A stretch of DNA of 42,557 nt from Verrucomicrobia bacterium ADurb.Bin006. GTDB lineage: Bacteria > Verrucomicrobiota > Verrucomicrobiia > Limisphaerales > J093. Below, piece after piece: positions 1-10,560 of the stretch (within the stretch, counting starts at the first letter, position 1; each line of letters begins with the position of its first letter). The stretch is taken from the NCBI GenBank assembly GCA_002071485.1, contig MWFF01000137.1, forward strand, positions 1 through 42,557, written 5' to 3'. The notes beneath the pieces are model-generated. The model was not told the origin of the DNA, searched no databases, and was given only the letters and a program-made list of their open reading frames with translations. A program made the position numbers and the translations under genes.

Positions 1-76
1 GGATCGGTTCCACTGCGCCCACGATTTACCCCAGTGGCCGTTTCGAGTCCAGCAAAAAAATGTCCAAACTCCAGGG

Positions 77-596
77 CGCCGTCGTGAGACGGCGCTGGTG
101 TCTGTATTCGCCGGAGCGAGTTAGCGCGGACTGACGTCCACGGCTACGCGACGGCCGCGGGCCGACTACGCCTCCGTAGCCGCCGTCGTGAGACGGCGCT
201 GGTGTCTGCGTTCGCCGGAGCGAGTTAGCGCGGACTCCCGTCCGCGGCTACGCGACGGCTGCGGGCCGACTACGCCTCCGTAGCCGCCGTCGTGAGACGG
301 CGCTGGTGTCTGCGTTCGCCGGAGCGAGTTAGCGCGGACTCCCGTCCGCGGCTACGCGACGGCTGCGGGACGGCTACGCCTCCGTAGCCGCCGTCGTGAG
401 ACGGCGCTGGTGTCTGCGTTCGCCGGAGCGAGTCAGCGCGGACTCCCGTCCGCGGCTACGCGACGGCTGCGGGACGGCTACGCCTCCGTAGCCGCCGTCG
501 TGAGACGGCGCTGGTGTCTGCGTTCGCCGGAGCGAGTCAGCGCGGACTCCCGTACGCGGCTACGCGACGGCCGCGGGCCGACTACGCCTCCGTAGG
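77..596. repeat. Five tandem copies of a 104-bp palindromic unit
   Basis: The same unit starts at 77, 181, 285, 389 and 493, an exact 104-bp period with no spacer between copies. Each unit can form three hairpins: CGCCGTC-GTGA-GACGGCG at the start, CGCGGAC-TCCC-GTCCGCG in the middle (229-246 in copy 2), and CTACG-CCTC-CGTAG at the end (270-283 in copy 2). The inner copies are nearly identical. The outer copies carry changes in the middle hairpin (GTCCACG in copy 1, GTACGCG in copy 5). Short open frames across it are by-products of the period. No function is known to me; a dispersed palindromic repeat that expanded locally is the simplest reading. Bases 1-76 show nothing I can name. Confidence 0.95.
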
Positions 597-806
597 CCCG
601 GCGTATGCCGGGGGCGGACGATCGTCGAGCGCGTGCGCATGGCTGTGCATGACGTCGTGGGTCTGATCGTCCGCGGAGCTTCGGTCGATAACGTGCTCCT
701 GAGATTCCCCGCCCTGACGCGTGCGCAGGCGTACGAATGCCTAGCCTTCCATGAGGATCACCGCGCGGAGATTGACGCGCTTGTCGCCGAGCAGATGGTT
801 GATTGA
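594..806 (+). pseudogene. DUF433 antitoxin-like gene missing its N-terminus
   Basis: Reading from 594 gives RPGVCRGRTIVE..., then ASVDNVLLRFPALTRAQ..., then EDHRAEIDALVAEQ and a stop at 804-806. This matches the DUF433 (VapB45-type antitoxin) pattern: a PGVCGGR-like opening, a winged-helix core and an EIDAL tail. Similarity begins exactly where the last 104-bp repeat ends. Upstream in frame there are stops at 489 and 501, and no usable start before GTG 633 or ATG 639. Translation from ATG 639 would give 55 residues lacking the first strand and helix. It therefore looks decapitated by the repeat, though a short product is possible. No toxin gene lies beside it. Confidence 0.65.
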
Positions 807-839
807 AACCACGTGTGCGAGTGTGCTATACTCGGCGCT

Positions 840-2420
840 GTGAAAGGGACCCTTCTTACTGCTCTGCTCCTCAGTGCCTTCCTGGCCCACTCCACAGCCA
901 CCACCGCCAGTTCGCCGGTCGCCCTCGATCTCTGGAGCCTCGCCCGTGAGCAATCCGACGCCCACCGGTTCTCGACGCTGTTTACGGCGCAGGACGTCCG
1001 CGGCCGGTTGGCAAACGAGAGCGGCCTGGCCGCCGCGATCGAGTGGTGCAAGCGCACTGCCGTCACGCAGGTCTATATCGAGTGCTTCCGGGATGGCTAC
1101 CAGGCCGACCGCACCACGTTGTCCAATGCCATGGCACGGTTTCGCGCCGAGGGCTTTGGTGTGTCCGGGTGCGTGACGCCCACGCATGTCGGCAAGCGCT
1201 CCACCGGGTGGAACGTCATCTCCTGCTACACCGATCCCGCCACCCAGGAGCGGGTCAAGGCCATCTTCGCGTTCGCCGCCAGCTTGTCGGACGAGATCAT
1301 GATCGACGACTTCTGGTTCACCGATTGCACCTGCGCCGCCTGCGACGCCGCGCGACAGGCCCGCACGGTCACGCTCGGCGCGCGCACCTATCCCGTAAAT
1401 GGGGATGCGTGGGAGGACTATCGTTGCGAGCTGATGGTCCGACTCTCCCGTGATTGCGCGCTCCGTGTGGCCAAGGAGGTCAATCCAAAGGCCTGCCTGA
1501 TCATCAAGTATCCGCAATGGTATGACCGCTTCCACGAACGGGGGTACGAGGTCCTTCGCCAGACGCACGATTTCGATCGCACGTGGGTCGGCACCGAGAC
1601 GCGGGACTATCGGGACCCGCGCTGGGGCGGAACCGTCCAGTACGAGGCGTATTTCATCATGCGTTGGCTGGGAAATCTGAGCGGGGCGAAGTGCGGCGGT
1701 GGCTGGTTCGATCCTTACGGCACGACCGAACGCACGTACATCGAGCAGGCACGACAGACGGTCCTTGGCGGAGCCCGCGAATCGCTCCTGTTCTGCTACG
1801 GCAGCCTCCAGGGCGAGACCGGACCGCGGAATGTCGAAGCCCTGCGCGCCGAAATCCCGGACCTCTTCGCGGTCGCGCGGGAAGTCGGGCGGCGTCCGGT
1901 GGTGGGAGTGGCCGCGTATAAACCGGCCAACAGCCACCCCGAGAACGAAGCGCGGGTGTTCGATTTCGTGGGGATGCTGGGGGTGCCGCTGGTCCCGTGC
2001 CACGAGTTTCCCGCGCAGGCCGCCGCAGCCTTTTTCTCCGTTCATGCGCTGAAGGACCCTGGCTTTGCCACGAAGCTCGAGGGATTCATCCGTGCCGGCA
2101 AGCCGGTGCTGGTCACGGACGGCTTGGCCGCGCGGCTCACGAACCAAGTCGACCTAACGGCGCAGAACGTTCAAGTGCTCCCCGTCCATGGTGACCCCAA
2201 ATCGCTTCTCGCTTTGCCCCAAGAAACGTTGGACCGTCTCCGCCAACCCCTGCTGCGGCCGTTCGAGACCGGCTTCCGCGCGCCAAACCAGGTCGGTCTT
2301 TATCTCTTCAAGGACGGCAGTTGGGTGATCGAAAACTTCAACGATCAGCCGGCGCAGGTCGAACTGAACGGGCGGAAGTTGGTGGTGGAACCGCGGGGAT
2401 GGCAGAAGATGTGGAAGTGA
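840..2420 (+). CDS. Secreted putative (beta/alpha)8-barrel protein, glycosidase-like
   Basis: 526 residues from GTG 840, the start that puts a clean signal peptide first (VKGTLLTALLLSAFLA, cut near HSTATTAS). A start at 813 is open but adds nine unlikely residues. After the signal come alternating barrel-type blocks, including YIECFRDGY near residue 75 and EIMIDDFWF near 155. The acidic pair in IMIDDF sits where barrel hydrolases carry catalytic or substrate-binding acids. A later Rossmann-like part (RPVVGVAAYKP, then KPVLVTDGLAARL) resembles the trimerisation-type domain of beta-galactosidase relatives. I infer a sugar-active exported enzyme; the substrate is unknown. It stands alone between repeats and the ABC module. 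There is no clear ribosome binding site. Confidence 0.75.
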   Translation: MKGTLLTALLLSAFLAHSTATTASSPVALDLWSLAREQSDAHRFSTLFTAQDVRGRLANESGLAAAIEWCKRTAVTQVYIECFRDGYQADRTTLSNAMARFRAEGFGVSGCVTPTHVGKRSTGWNVISCYTDPATQERVKAIFAFAASLSDEIMIDDFWFTDCTCAACDAARQARTVTLGARTYPVNGDAWEDYRCELMVRLSRDCALRVAKEVNPKACLIIKYPQWYDRFHERGYEVLRQTHDFDRTWVGTETRDYRDPRWGGTVQYEAYFIMRWLGNLSGAKCGGGWFDPYGTTERTYIEQARQTVLGGARESLLFCYGSLQGETGPRNVEALRAEIPDLFAVAREVGRRPVVGVAAYKPANSHPENEARVFDFVGMLGVPLVPCHEFPAQAAAAFFSVHALKDPGFATKLEGFIRAGKPVLVTDGLAARLTNQVDLTAQNVQVLPVHGDPKSLLALPQETLDRLRQPLLRPFETGFRAPNQVGLYLFKDGSWVIENFNDQPAQVELNGRKLVVEPRGWQKMWK

Positions 2421-2634
2421 CAGAGGCGAGGCCGCGAAGTCCGGCACGTCTCTGGCAACTGTTCGAATCTTCAATCGCGAATGAACGCCAATGGGCACGA
2501 ATAGCCCGACAAGAGTCCAGAGCGTTCTCCTGTGGCGCCAGCCACATTCGCATGCATTCGCGCGGTGAATCGTCATCAACGTGAAACGCCCAACGTTCAA
2601 CTCGCAACCATCAATTTGAGAAAGCCAACTCGAC

Positions 2635-2661
2635 TTGACAAGGCCGAGTCGCTTGTACAAA
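2635..2661 (+). promoter_or_regulatory. Weak sigma70-like promoter in the 2421-2764 gap
   Basis: TTGACA at 2635-2640 is followed after 15 bases by TACAAA (2656-2661), about 100 bases before ATG 2765. An inverted repeat, CAACTCGA (2626-2633) and TCGAGTTG (2674-2681), surrounds it and could be an operator or chance. The rest of the 344-bp gap holds short AATCGCGAATGAACGC-type filler seen in many intergenic regions; I see no gene in it. Confidence 0.3.
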
Positions 2662-2764
2662 TAAAACGCCGATTCGAGTTGCGGCCGCGCGCGGGATCGC
2701 ACGCTGGGTCTGACGCCTGCCCCGCCCGGGCTGCCGATAGGATTTGAAGTTGAGGAACGGACTT

Positions 2765-3976
2765 ATGCGATTGCGACAATGCCACGCTTTGCTCGGCCTG
2801 GTCATCGCCGGCCTCGCCGGCCTGTGGACCGCGCTGGCGGCCGAGACAGACAAGACCGCGGATCTCCCGGATCGGCGCATTTCCGCCGCGCTGCAGTACC
2901 CCGGCATCACGCTTGGCCCCGACGACACTCTGAACGTCGACTTTCTGATCAAGAACCGCGGACGCAGCGATGAGACCGTTTTGGTCGAGATCATCGAGAA
3001 ACCGGAAGACTGGACCGCCGAAATCAAACGCTACGGAACCGTTGTGAGCGGGATTTTCGTTGCCTCGAGAGAAGAGCAGACGTTGAACCTCACGGGCGCG
3101 CCCGCGAACAAGGAAACCAAGAAGCTTCCCCCCGGCACATATCGTTTCGCCGTGAAGGCCCAGTCGGCCGACGGCGAGCTCACTCAAGGGTCCGCGATTG
3201 TCGTGACGGTCGTCTCCGCGGAGAAGGCGTCCGAGCGCGTCAGCATCGAGACGTCCTATCCAACTCTGCGGGGGCCCTCGGGCGACAAGTTCCAGTTCTC
3301 TTTGGACGTGCGGAACGACACAGGCCAGGACGCCGTGTTCAACTTTCGCGCGACGACGCCGCCGGGCTGGGAGGCGTCGTTCAAGCCCGCGTACGAGTCC
3401 AAGCAGATCAGTTCGCTCCAGATCGCCGCCAACGCGAGCAAGACGGTCGAGATGGAGGTGACCCCGCCCTACAACGCCCAGGCCGGCGAATACGAATTCA
3501 AGGTCGAGGCGCAATCGCCCAAAGCCAGGGCCGAGACGGATGTGAGGGTGGTTCTCACAGGCACTTATGGTCTAAAGGTGGGCACTTCGAGCGGCCTGCT
3601 GTCGCTGGTCACCGAGCGCGGGCGCAAGAGCACTGTCACGTTGCTGGTGCAGAACTCAGGCTCAGCCGTACAGCACAAGGTGCGATTCGAGGCATTCAAG
3701 CCCGAAAACTGGAAGGTCGAGTTCACGCCCCAGACGATCGAGGAATTGGAACCGGGCGCCATCAAGCAGACGGAGATCAGCATCACGCCCGCCGAAGAGG
3801 CGCTCATCGGCGATTATTCAGTCAGCCTCCAGACCGAAGGCGAAAAGGCCAACCAGGAGACCGAACTGCGCATCACCATCCGCGCCGCATCGGCCTGGGG
3901 TTGGATCGGCGTGGGAATCATCGCGCTCGTCATCCTCGGGCTCGCCGCCGCCTTCCGCATCCTCGGACGCCGTTGA
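2765..3976 (+). CDS. NEW3-domain membrane-anchored protein of an ABC module
   Basis: 403 residues. ATG 2765 is chosen because GAGGAA at 2752-2757 is correctly spaced and a signal peptide follows (MRLRQCHALLGLVIAGLAG...ALAAE). The body is two or three Ig-like beta repeats of the NEW3/COG1470 type, with recurring PPGWEA or PENWKVEF followed by L.P.....V.I.P. The C-terminus is one membrane helix (WGWIGVGIIALVILGLAAAF) and a basic tail, so the repeats face outside the cytoplasmic membrane. It precedes an ABC ATPase and an ABC-2 permease, a common three-gene arrangement. I infer an extracytoplasmic partner of that transporter; the substrate is not indicated. Confidence 0.85.
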   Translation: MRLRQCHALLGLVIAGLAGLWTALAAETDKTADLPDRRISAALQYPGITLGPDDTLNVDFLIKNRGRSDETVLVEIIEKPEDWTAEIKRYGTVVSGIFVASREEQTLNLTGAPANKETKKLPPGTYRFAVKAQSADGELTQGSAIVVTVVSAEKASERVSIETSYPTLRGPSGDKFQFSLDVRNDTGQDAVFNFRATTPPGWEASFKPAYESKQISSLQIAANASKTVEMEVTPPYNAQAGEYEFKVEAQSPKARAETDVRVVLTGTYGLKVGTSSGLLSLVTERGRKSTVTLLVQNSGSAVQHKVRFEAFKPENWKVEFTPQTIEELEPGAIKQTEISITPAEEALIGDYSVSLQTEGEKANQETELRITIRAASAWGWIGVGIIALVILGLAAAFRILGRR

Positions 3977-4020
3977 TCGCATCCCGTCATGACCCGGACC
4001 GCATCGGGTGCCGCGATGCT

Positions 4021-4761
4021 ATGGCCATCATCCAAACCGACCAACTGACCCGCCGCTACGGACGCCAAACGGCGGTGGACGGACTGTCGATCGAGATCGG
4101 CGAGAGGGACATCTTCGGCTTCCTCGGACCCAATGGCGCGGGCAAGACCACCACCATCCTCATGCTGCTCGGTCTCACCGAGCCCACCTCCGGACGCGCC
4201 CGAGTCCTCGGATTCGACCCGGCGCGCGACCCGTTGCAGATCAAGCAGCAGGTTGGTTACCTGCCCGAGAACGTCGGTTTTTACGACGATCTCACAGGCT
4301 GTGAGAACCTGCGCTACATGGGCCGGCTCAACCGGTTGCCCGAAGCCCAGGCCCCCGCGCTCATCGAGGAAGCGTTGTCCACCGTCGGACTCGAGGGCGA
4401 AGGGGACAAGCTGGTGGGCGCTTACTCGCGCGGCATGAGGCAGCGATTGGGGATTGCGGAGTTGCTGATCAAGAATCCGAAGCTGTTGATTCTGGACGAG
4501 CCGACACTCGGCCTCGATCCCGACGGCACGAACAGGATGCTCGAACTCATCGTCTCCCTGCGCCGCGAGCGCGGGATGACGGTCATGCTCTCGTCCCACC
4601 AACTCCAGCAGGTGCAGCGCATCTGCACGCGCGTGGGCATCATGATCAAGGGCAAACTGGTCGCGCTGGGCAGCCTTGATGAACTGTCCCAAGGCAGTCC
4701 CGGGGACAAGGCCAGGCCGAATCTCGAGGAGATTTACATGCGATACTTCAAGGAGGCCTGA
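4021..4761 (+). CDS. ABC transporter ATP-binding protein
   Basis: 246 residues from ATG 4021, 44 bases after the NEW3 gene; a longer open frame from 3901 overlaps that gene and is ignored. Walker A is GPNGAGKT (36-43), the signature is YSRGMRQRL (135-143), Walker B is LLILDEP (155-161) and the switch His is H193 in SSHQL. All catalytic motifs are intact. It belongs to the CcmA/NosF/multidrug-type group of single-domain ATPases. It powers the membrane protein encoded next. Its stop codon sits between AAGGAGG (4750-4756) and the permease ATG, so the two are almost certainly translated together. Confidence 0.95.
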   Translation: MAIIQTDQLTRRYGRQTAVDGLSIEIGERDIFGFLGPNGAGKTTTILMLLGLTEPTSGRARVLGFDPARDPLQIKQQVGYLPENVGFYDDLTGCENLRYMGRLNRLPEAQAPALIEEALSTVGLEGEGDKLVGAYSRGMRQRLGIAELLIKNPKLLILDEPTLGLDPDGTNRMLELIVSLRRERGMTVMLSSHQLQQVQRICTRVGIMIKGKLVALGSLDELSQGSPGDKARPNLEEIYMRYFKEA

Positions 4762-4764
4762 GCT

Positions 4765-5712
4765 ATGTGGACCATTTGTCGCAAGGAACTGGCTGATCAC
4801 TTCGGGTCGATCCGATTCCTGATTCTCTTCTGCCTCATACTGATGGTTGCGCTGGTGTCCACCTACATGGCCGCCACACACGTCCGCGAAGCCCTCGACG
4901 GCGTGTCCAAGCCATCCCAGGTGTTCCTCCTCCTGTTCACCACGCCCGGCAAGTTCTTCTCACTCGTCCAGTTCATCGCATTCTTCGGACCGCTCCTCGG
5001 GATCATCATGGGATTCGACGCCATCAATCGGGAGCGACAATACCGGACCCTGGGCAAGCTGGTCTCCCAGCCCATCTACCGCGACGCCATCGTCAACGGC
5101 AAGTTCCTCGCCGGCGTCCTGACCATCAGCATCGCCCTGCTCAGCATGATGCTCCTGTTGACCGGCATGGGCCTCATGACCGTCGGCGTCATCCCGGGTA
5201 TCGAGGAGATCGGACGTCTGGCCGTCTATCTCCTGGTCAGCATCGCCTACGTGTCGTTTTGGCTCGGATTGGCCATCCTCTCCTCGGTCCTGTTCAGGTC
5301 GCTGGCGACCTCCGCGCTCGCGGCCGTGGCGCTTTGGATTTTCTCCGCCTTCTTTATCGGGTTCCTCGCCGATTTGGCGGCTGACGCCGTCCGACCGGTC
5401 CGCAATCCGCGCGATCCCGAGAAGATCGTCGCCAACCGGCGCTTTGCGGACGCCTCGAGCCTCGTCTCCCCGGCCGTTCTCTATTCCCAGGCGACTTCCA
5501 CAATCCTCGATCCGTACCGCCGCACCCGCAGCAACCTGGTCCTCACCGGTCCGATGGAACGGCTCTCGCTCGAACGCTTCCAAAGGCCCCTGCCCCTTGA
5601 CCAATCGATCCTGGTCGTCTGGCCCTACCTGACCCTCCTGGCCGCGATGACCCTGGTCTGTTTCGGACTCTCCTATGTCGTCTTCATGCGCCAGGAAATA
5701 CGGTCCGTCTAA
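4765..5712 (+). CDS. ABC-2 type transporter permease
   Basis: 315 residues. The start at ATG 4765 is fixed by a full AAGGAGG site 8 bases upstream. Hydrophobic stretches near residues 18-38, 68-90, 118-145, 150-175, 180-205 and 285-308 give about six membrane helices. The cytoplasmic segment DAINRERQYRTLGKLVSQP after helix 2 is the usual coupling loop of NosY/GldF-like permeases. A polar extracytoplasmic loop (about 210-280) precedes the last helix. With the ATPase at 4021 and the NEW3 protein at 2765 it forms one transporter; whether it exports or regulates an envelope process cannot be read from sequence. Its stop is the TAA of TAACCCGG, a motif seen after two other genes here. Confidence 0.9.
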   Translation: MWTICRKELADHFGSIRFLILFCLILMVALVSTYMAATHVREALDGVSKPSQVFLLLFTTPGKFFSLVQFIAFFGPLLGIIMGFDAINRERQYRTLGKLVSQPIYRDAIVNGKFLAGVLTISIALLSMMLLLTGMGLMTVGVIPGIEEIGRLAVYLLVSIAYVSFWLGLAILSSVLFRSLATSALAAVALWIFSAFFIGFLADLAADAVRPVRNPRDPEKIVANRRFADASSLVSPAVLYSQATSTILDPYRRTRSNLVLTGPMERLSLERFQRPLPLDQSILVVWPYLTLLAAMTLVCFGLSYVVFMRQEIRSV

Positions 5713-5720
5713 CCCGGTAG

Positions 5721-5814
5721 CCTTGAACCGCTCAGGACGATTGTAGACAAGTCAAGTTCCCGAGCCGCGTTGACGAGATCGAGGATTCTGCAGAGCGAGG
5801 TGCGGGAGAAATGG
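5721..5814. repeat. Dispersed about 93-nt intergenic element, copy 1
   Basis: It runs from CCTTGAACCG to GGGAGAAATGG and matches 10339-10431. Within a gap-free 49-base core (5741-5789 versus 10358-10406), 35 bases agree, ending in the shared TCGAGGATTCT; the right part shares GCGGGAGAAA. It sits in the 310-bp gap between two converging genes (permease and rhomboid). The rest of that gap, 5815-6022, shows no gene or clear terminator. Confidence 0.7.
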
Positions 5815-6022
5815 GCCGAGGGCTCGCTTGCGTCTGAGGTGGGCCTTGCCAGGCTGTGAATAACCGGTCAACACCCTCAGGATAACAGTGCGCGCGGGTG
5901 GGTGTGGGCCATGCCTGGCATACCGATTCCGTCCCCCAACGCAAAAGCCGCGCCGAAAGGAATGCCTTCAAATCCGATCCCACCCTGCCATGTCAACCGG
6001 CGACCGAGGCGATGAGCCAAGT

Positions 6023-7225
6023 CTAGGTTGCGGGTCGGGTGAAACCGGGCAGCGGGTACTTTTGGAGTTCTGCGATCGTCTGCAGAGCGACTCGGGCACG
6101 CTCGGCCACCTCGGGCGAGGGATTCGACTCGAGCGCATCCAGAAAATGCTGGTATGCCGGGACCGGCTGCCCGAACACCTCCAGTTGAATCAAGCCCGTG
6201 CGCAGATGCGCCTCCGCCGCTCCAGGCCCGCCCGGATAATCCCGCAAATGCCGCCGGTACACGACGAGGGCAGCCTCGGTTTGGTTGCTCCGCTCGAGCC
6301 AGTTCCCCAGCGCCAGCGAATCGGATGGTGAGAGCAGCCGGCGAGTCTGATCGGGGGCAAGGGCGAAATACGCCCGCGCCGCCTCCGGGAACAGACCGCT
6401 CCGCATCGCCTCGGCGAGGGACGTGGACGGTTTGTCGCCCCCCCCTGCAACGGAGGAGCGAAAGGCTCGAGGCGTCTTTTGGACCTCGCGCCTGCTGATG
6501 AACCAGGCTGCGGCCAAGCCGGCGACAAAGCCGCCGATATGGGCCCCGTGCGCAATCCCGCCCGCGGCGCGGTCTGTCGTGAAAACGAACGGCAGCAGAT
6601 TGTCGATGAGCAGGTAGAAACCCAGGACGATCCGGGCTGGAATCTGAACCGTGTTCATGAAGAAGGGGAACAAGAACACGAACAGCCGCACCGTGTTGCG
6701 GGGAAACCAGAGGAAGTAGAACCCCAGCACCCCGGAAATGGCGCCGGACGCGCCGACCAGCGGGAGCTTCGATCCGGAGGCAAACAGGGTGTAAAAGAGC
6801 GTGGCGGCCACGCCGGTCAGCAGGTACCAGAGCGCGTAGCGCATCGGCCCGAGGCGATGCTCGACATTGTCGCCGTAAATCCAGAGGAACAACATATTCC
6901 CAAACAGGTGCATGAAGCCGCCATGCAGGAACACCGACGTCAACAGATCGAGCAGTTGAGGCGCCGCGGGGCGGAAGCCGTGTCGGAAGACAACCAGATC
7001 GTACGCGGACACGCTGCGCACCGCGATTTCGAGGGGCATGCCGGGCGGCAGACTCTCGCGGATGGTCATCATGTAAGCCCGCAGATCAGGATCGCTCCGA
7101 TCCACTGCCTGGCGGCTCATGGGCCACGTGATGAAAAGGTAGATCGCGACATTGATCGCGATCAGCGTGTAATTGACAATCGGCACGCCACGCGGATTCG
7201 GTGCGTCACTCAGCGGCAAGATCAC
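6023..7225 (-). CDS. Rhomboid family intramembrane serine protease with C-terminal repeat domain
   Basis: About 400 residues. The start GTG 7225 gives the usual short rhomboid N-terminus before helix 1 ([15 protein letters not shown]); TTG 7261 adds 12 residues and cannot be excluded. Rhomboid marks are [13 protein letters not shown] in helix 2, the catalytic serine in [11 protein letters not shown] (about residue 160) and the catalytic histidine in [11 protein letters not shown] (about 229). After the six-helix core, about 155 cytoplasmic residues ([38 protein letters not shown]) look like degenerate TPR helices. It cleaves membrane proteins within the bilayer; the substrate is unknown. It diverges from trpB across 136 bp in which I see no clear promoter. 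Confidence 0.9.
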   Translation of the reverse strand: MILPLSDAPNPRGVPIVNYTLIAINVAIYLFITWPMSRQAVDRSDPDLRAYMMTIRESLPPGMPLEIAVRSVSAYDLVVFRHGFRPAAPQLLDLLTSVFLHGGFMHLFGNMLFLWIYGDNVEHRLGPMRYALWYLLTGVAATLFYTLFASGSKLPLVGASGAISGVLGFYFLWFPRNTVRLFVFLFPFFMNTVQIPARIVLGFYLLIDNLLPFVFTTDRAAGGIAHGAHIGGFVAGLAAAWFISRREVQKTPRAFRSSVAGGGDKPSTSLAEAMRSGLFPEAARAYFALAPDQTRRLLSPSDSLALGNWLERSNQTEAALVVYRRHLRDYPGGPGAAEAHLRTGLIQLEVFGQPVPAYQHFLDALESNPSPEVAERARVALQTIAELQKYPLPGFTRPAT

Positions 7226-7361
7226 GGACAGGATTAGACGGCAGATGCCTGTGCAGGGCAAGCCAGGTTCCGCGGCCTGTCACATGCCCGGGGATTCGAG
7301 AGGCGCTTGGGCCGCAGTTCGGCGCTCGACTCCGAGCGGCTGTGTTTCTAGCCTGCGCCTC

Positions 7362-8582
7362 ATGACTGTGGTTGCCGGACCGGATTTGCCAGACACACAA
7401 GGCCACTTTGGGGTTTACGGCGGGCGATTTGTTCCCGAGACATTGATGCACCCGCTCCTGGAACTCGAAGCTGAGTATTTCAAGGCGCAGCAGGATGCCG
7501 AATTCCAGCAGCAGCTCGATTACTATCTGCGTGAGTTCTGCGGGCGCCCGACGCCGCTCTACTTGGCCGAGCGATTGACCCGCGAGTTGGGCGGCGCCAG
7601 GGTCTATCTCAAACGGGAAGATTTGCTCCACACCGGCGCGCACAAGATCAACAACGCCATGGGCCAGATACTCCTGGCTCGGCGGATGGGCAAAAGGCGC
7701 ATCATCGCCGAGACCGGAGCCGGCCAGCATGGCGTGGCGACGGCGACTGTGGCAGCGATGTTCGGATTCGAGTGCGTCATTTACATGGGAGCGGTGGACT
7801 GCGAGCGGCAGGCCCTCAATGTCTATCGCATGAAGATGCTCGGGGCCGAGGTGGTCCCGGTGCGGGCCGGCCAACAGACTTTGAAAGAGGCCGTCAACGA
7901 GGCCATGCGCGATTGGGTGACCAACGTCCGCGGCACGCACTACATCCTCGGCACGGTCTACGGCGCCCATCCCTATCCGGTCATGGTCCGCAATTTCCAA
8001 CGTATTATCGGCGATGAAGCGCGCCGCCAGGTGCTGGAACTGGAGAAGCGTCTGCCCGATCTCCTCATCGCCTGCGTCGGTGGCGGTTCGAATGCCATCG
8101 GACTCTTCTACCCGTTTCTCGATGATGCGTCCGTGAAGATGCTCGGCGTCGAGGCGGGCGGCGAAGGGATTCTCCCCGGCAAACACGCGGCCCGTTTTCA
8201 GGGCGGATCGCTGGGTGTCCTTCAGGGCACGCGCAGCTATCTTCTCCAGGACGAACACGGGCAGGTCCAGCTCACCCACAGCGTCTCCGCCGGCCTTGAT
8301 TACGCAGCGGTCGGGCCCGAGCACGCCTGGCTGCGTGATCGGCAGCGCGTCGAGTACGGCTACGCAACCGACGATCAGGCGGTCGCGGCGTTCATGCGCC
8401 TGGCGAAAACCGAGGGCATCATTCCGGCCCTCGAATCGGCCCACGCACTTGCGGCAGCCATCGAGCGGGTCCCATGCATGCATCCGGACCAGGTGGTCAT
8501 CGTCAACCTTTCCGGGCGCGGCGACAAGGACGTCGCTCAGGTTGCCGCCCGTGTGGCACTCGAAACCCATCGATCCGGGTGA
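7362..8582 (+). CDS. trpB: Tryptophan synthase beta chain
   Basis: 406 residues from ATG 7362; the frame is open further upstream but the family starts here ([15 protein letters not shown] at about 15). The enzyme condenses indole with L-serine to tryptophan using PLP. The PLP lysine is K95 in [13 protein letters not shown], the catalytic glutamate E117 is in ETGAGQHG, the phosphate-binding loop is GGGSNAIG, and the NLSGRGDKD tail is present. This is the standard TrpB1 length and layout. No trpA, trpC or trpF lies in the window, so it is detached from other tryptophan genes here. It is transcribed toward the HtrA gene with a 108-bp gap. Confidence 0.97.
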   Translation: MTVVAGPDLPDTQGHFGVYGGRFVPETLMHPLLELEAEYFKAQQDAEFQQQLDYYLREFCGRPTPLYLAERLTRELGGARVYLKREDLLHTGAHKINNAMGQILLARRMGKRRIIAETGAGQHGVATATVAAMFGFECVIYMGAVDCERQALNVYRMKMLGAEVVPVRAGQQTLKEAVNEAMRDWVTNVRGTHYILGTVYGAHPYPVMVRNFQRIIGDEARRQVLELEKRLPDLLIACVGGGSNAIGLFYPFLDDASVKMLGVEAGGEGILPGKHAARFQGGSLGVLQGTRSYLLQDEHGQVQLTHSVSAGLDYAAVGPEHAWLRDRQRVEYGYATDDQAVAAFMRLAKTEGIIPALESAHALAAAIERVPCMHPDQVVIVNLSGRGDKDVAQVAARVALETHRSG

Positions 8583-8690
8583 TTCCTTACAGACATGTAA
8601 TGGTACCGAAAGGCTCCCGTCATGTCGGTGTGGTCTATTGCCTCCAGAAGAGAGAATGGAAGTTGAGAGATCACAACAACAACAACGACA

Positions 8691-10235
<1,545 letters not shown>

Positions 10236-10265
10236 ACGCCAACCTGCTTCGTCTGTGTAAAACGC

Positions 10266-10302
10266 ACGCCTGCGAGTCTAATCCTCGCAGGCGTTCTCGT
10301 TT
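10266..10302 (+). terminator. Strong hairpin after the HtrA gene
   Basis: ACGCCTGCGAG (10266-10276) pairs perfectly with CTCGCAGGCGT (10284-10294) around a 7-base loop. It is followed by TCTCGTTT, a short T-rich run. It lies 30 bases after the stop codon, the position expected of an intrinsic terminator. Confidence 0.85.
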
Positions 10303-10338
10303 GGCCCTTCCTGCGGCGCCGTCCGCTCTCGATAGAAT

Positions 10339-10431
10339 CCTTGACCGGTGAAACGTGTTGCAGACCAGTCACGTTTCTGTGCTGCGTCAGACTGGTCGAG
10401 GATTCTACTTAGCGGGCGCGGGAGAAAATGG
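10339..10431. repeat. Dispersed about 93-nt intergenic element, copy 2
   Basis: This is the partner of 5721-5814. This copy also shows GAAACGTG (10350-10357) pairing with CACGTTTC (10370-10377), and GACCAGT in that loop matching ACTGGTC (10391-10397), which together would form an H-type pseudoknot. The second stem is not kept in copy 1, so a shared RNA fold is unproven. The element fills much of the gap before the response regulator; 10432-10560 shows nothing else I can name. Confidence 0.65.
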
Positions 10432-10560
10432 CGGGAAGACACGGAGACTCCTGATGGGAAGGGGAGGACAGGATTGGGTCTGAGGCGCGCCTCTCGAGAC
10501 CAACACGCACTCTCTCTCGGCTTGATGCACTCTCCACTTGAACAGCCTGTCGATCTGCCC

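Noticed and set aside
410..595. Small gene inside the tandem array
   Set aside because: The frame exists only because the 104-bp unit lacks stops in it; composition follows the repeat.
77..596. CRISPR array
   Set aside because: Units are 104 bp and contiguous, with no variable spacers and no cas genes.
741..2147. Long minus-strand open frame opposite the barrel protein
   Set aside because: It is antisense to a signal-peptide-bearing gene with coherent fold blocks; its own translation is Arg/Gly-rich with no motif.
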